NCBI GenBank assembly: GCA_027067085.1
Contig: JAMOMM010000439.1
Coordinates: forward strand, 1-7,377
Length of the DNA stretch: 7,377 nucleotides
DNA from: Hyphomicrobiales bacterium
GTDB taxonomy: Bacteria > Pseudomonadota > Alphaproteobacteria > Rhizobiales > Aestuariivirgaceae
Direction of reading: 5' to 3'
This document shows positions 6,301 through 7,377 of this stretch, piece by piece. Every line of letters begins with the position of its first letter. The stretch's first letter is position 1. The position numbers were made by a program, and so were the translations under genes. The notes below the pieces were generated by a model. The model saw only the letters and a list, made by a program, of their open reading frames with translations. It searched no databases and was not told the origin of the DNA.

Positions 6301-6355
6301 ATAGCACCTGACATGGCATCAAAATCATTAAGCCAAAAGCGGGCAAGAAACCAAT

Positions 6356-6382
6356 GAGAACAAATGTTCTTGTATTGTTCTC
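6356..6382. repeat. Inverted repeat with three GAAC/GTTC half-sites around the LexA box
   Basis: GAGAACAA (6356-6363) and TTGTTCTC (6375-6382) are perfect 8-bp inverted repeats. Between them a third half-site, GTTC, occurs at 6366-6369. The spacing is GAAC-N4-GTTC-N7-GTTC. The right two half-sites form the direct-repeat alphaproteobacterial LexA motif; the left two form an inverted GAAC-N4-GTTC palindrome. Confidence 0.8.
6366..6380 (+). promoter_or_regulatory. LexA (SOS) operator, GTTC-N7-GTTC, upstream of the radical SAM gene
   Basis: GTTCTTGTATTGTTC exactly matches the direct-repeat operator bound by alphaproteobacterial LexA. It lies in the divergent intergenic region and ends 24 bases before the radical SAM ATG. 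It overlaps a possible -35 element (TTGTAT, 6370-6375) placed 17 bases from TATGCA (6393-6398), so bound LexA would block that promoter. With equal base frequencies, such a match is expected about 0.2 times in a whole window of this size counting both strands, and far less often within this short promoter region. Confidence 0.7.
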
Positions 6383-6404
6383 ATTTTGCGTGTATGCAGA
6401 AAGT

Positions 6405-7377
6405 ATGGAATCTTTAGTACAAAAACAATCTCGCTTAGGTTTGGTCAAGCCATTGCCTTACAATCCAATGCTTGTACCACCAAAGCATCGCGGCGCAGCT
6501 GGTCAAGGTGCAGGTGGGCTGGCCAATGATTATCGCGGCAGGGGGGCACGCTCAAACGTCTCTAGCCGTCATGAGAAACTCAAACGAAATGTCTTTGACG
6601 ATGGTTGGCAGGTGTATGAAAGCGCGCCTAAGTTAAAAACCAAAGTGACAGAAGAAAAAGCCAAGTCGATTATTTCGAAAAACAAATCACCTGACTTGTG
6701 GTTTGATTATACCGTCAATCCTTATCGTGGTTGTGAGCATGGTTGTGTTTATTGTTATGCGCGGCCTTCTCATGCAAATTTGGGCCTATCGCCTGGGTTA
6801 GACTTTGAAGCCAAATTGTTTGCCAAAACCAATGCTGGCGATGTATTGCGAGCCACGTTTTGCAAAAAGAACTATCAGCCCAAAACCATCATGCTTGGTG
6901 GCAATACAGATATTTACCAACCCATTGAGCGGCAATATCGTATTACCCGTCAAATTCTTGAAGTGGCATTAGAGTTTTCTCATCCTATTGCATTGGTGAC
7001 AAAATCTGCGTCCATTGTGCGCGATCTTGATTTGCTAAAACAACTGGCGGCTAAAAACCTTGTTAAGGTCGCCATTTCTATCACCAGTCTCGATCATAAA
7101 TTATCGCGTTCGCTAGAGCCACGCGCTTCACAACCAGCCAAACGTTTACAGGCAATGGAAATTCTTTCTAATGCAGGCATTCCAACATCGGCTCTAATTG
7201 CGCCAATTATTCCTGCGATAAATGACCATGAAATAGAGAAAATTTTAGGAGCCGTTTCTGTAGCAGGGGCGCGTGAAGCCGCATTTATTATGTTGCGTTT
7301 GCCTGCCGAGGTGCGCCCGCAGTTTAAAGAATGGTTGATGGCTGAGATGCCAGATCGCGCCGCGCGAGTTATTTCGC
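6405..7377 (+). CDS. PA0069-family radical SAM protein (SplB-related), 3' end outside window
   Basis: 324 complete codons are visible and the gene runs off the right edge. The radical SAM cluster motif is C110-x3-C114-x2-C117 in NPYRGCEHGCVYCYARPSH, which holds a [4Fe-4S] cluster that cleaves S-adenosylmethionine. The GGNTDIYQPIE block (165-175) and LEPRASQPAKRLQAMEILSNAGIP (about 237-260) are hallmarks of the COG1533 group that includes spore photoproduct lyase. The N-terminal GAGGLANDYRGRGARSN region is the PA0069-type extension. Its actual reaction is not established; DNA repair is suggested by relatedness and by the LexA box upstream. I chose the ATG at 6405; in-frame ATG 6354 and GTG 6390 would place coding sequence over or next to the operator. 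No good Shine-Dalgarno precedes 6405, and a leaderless transcript is possible. Confidence 0.88.
   Translation, partial: MESLVQKQSRLGLVKPLPYNPMLVPPKHRGAAGQGAGGLANDYRGRGARSNVSSRHEKLKRNVFDDGWQVYESAPKLKTKVTEEKAKSIISKNKSPDLWFDYTVNPYRGCEHGCVYCYARPSHANLGLSPGLDFEAKLFAKTNAGDVLRATFCKKNYQPKTIMLGGNTDIYQPIERQYRITRQILEVALEFSHPIALVTKSASIVRDLDLLKQLAAKNLVKVAISITSLDHKLSRSLEPRASQPAKRLQAMEILSNAGIPTSALIAPIIPAINDHEIEKILGAVSVAGAREAAFIMLRLPAEVRPQFKEWLMAEMPDRAARVIS

Noticed and set aside
6354..6404. In-frame ATG at 6354 as the radical SAM start
   Set aside because: It would put the LexA-type operator and candidate promoter inside the coding region and add a 17-residue stretch (MRTNVLVLFSFCVYAES) that I do not recognise as part of PA0069 proteins.
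6215..6448. 77-residue minus-strand ORF spanning the divergent intergenic region
   Set aside because: It overlaps the starts of both flanking genes and the LexA box, in a different frame from the glycosyltransferase, and has no recognisable motif.

Overview
The window looks like core chromosome of a low-to-moderate GC alphaproteobacterium, probably of the Hyphomicrobiales (Rhizobiales) type. Three things point there: a polyprenyl synthetase / ispE / TPR neighbourhood, a radical SAM gene of the PA0069 type, and a direct-repeat LexA box of the alphaproteobacterial form (GTTC-N7-GTTC). The lineage is inferred from gene content; no rRNA or tRNA is present to confirm it. I see no mobile element, CRISPR array, tRNA or prophage gene, and no gene-free stretch longer than about 160 bases.

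Layout. The left edge (1-119, +) holds the last 38 codons of a polyprenyl diphosphate synthase. It converges on ispE (140-1039, -), with a palindrome over the ispE stop. ispE lies downstream of a long periplasmic TPR protein (1115-2860, -), and the two probably share a transcript. Divergent from the TPR gene is a DMT/EamA-family membrane transporter (3016-3921, +). It is followed by a Tat-exported metallo-beta-lactamase-fold hydrolase (4009-4971, +). That gene ends at a strong nested hairpin (4971-5018), which separates it from a convergent, translationally coupled pair of small glycosyltransferases: a TIGR04283-like GT2 enzyme (5608-6300, -) and a TIGR04282/DUF2064-like enzyme (5027-5611, -). 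Divergent from that pair, and running off the right edge, is a PA0069-family radical SAM protein related to spore photoproduct lyase (6405-7377, +).

How the genes fit together. Polyprenyl synthase and IspE are both isoprenoid enzymes: IspE acts in the MEP pathway that supplies precursors, and the synthase builds the quinone side chain. The TPR-ispE adjacency resembles the LbcA-lolB-ispE locus of Pseudomonas. The two glycosyltransferases belong to families that usually travel together and are named after arsenosugar biosynthesis, but no ArsM or ArsS gene is in view. The most informative regulatory signal is the LexA-type box at 6366-6380, just upstream of the radical SAM gene. It suggests this protein is induced by DNA damage.

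The other notable structure is a 15-bp, four-unit tandem repeat inside the signal-peptide coding region of the TPR gene. Most of the window is ordinary housekeeping sequence. I did not find a clearly new multi-gene system.
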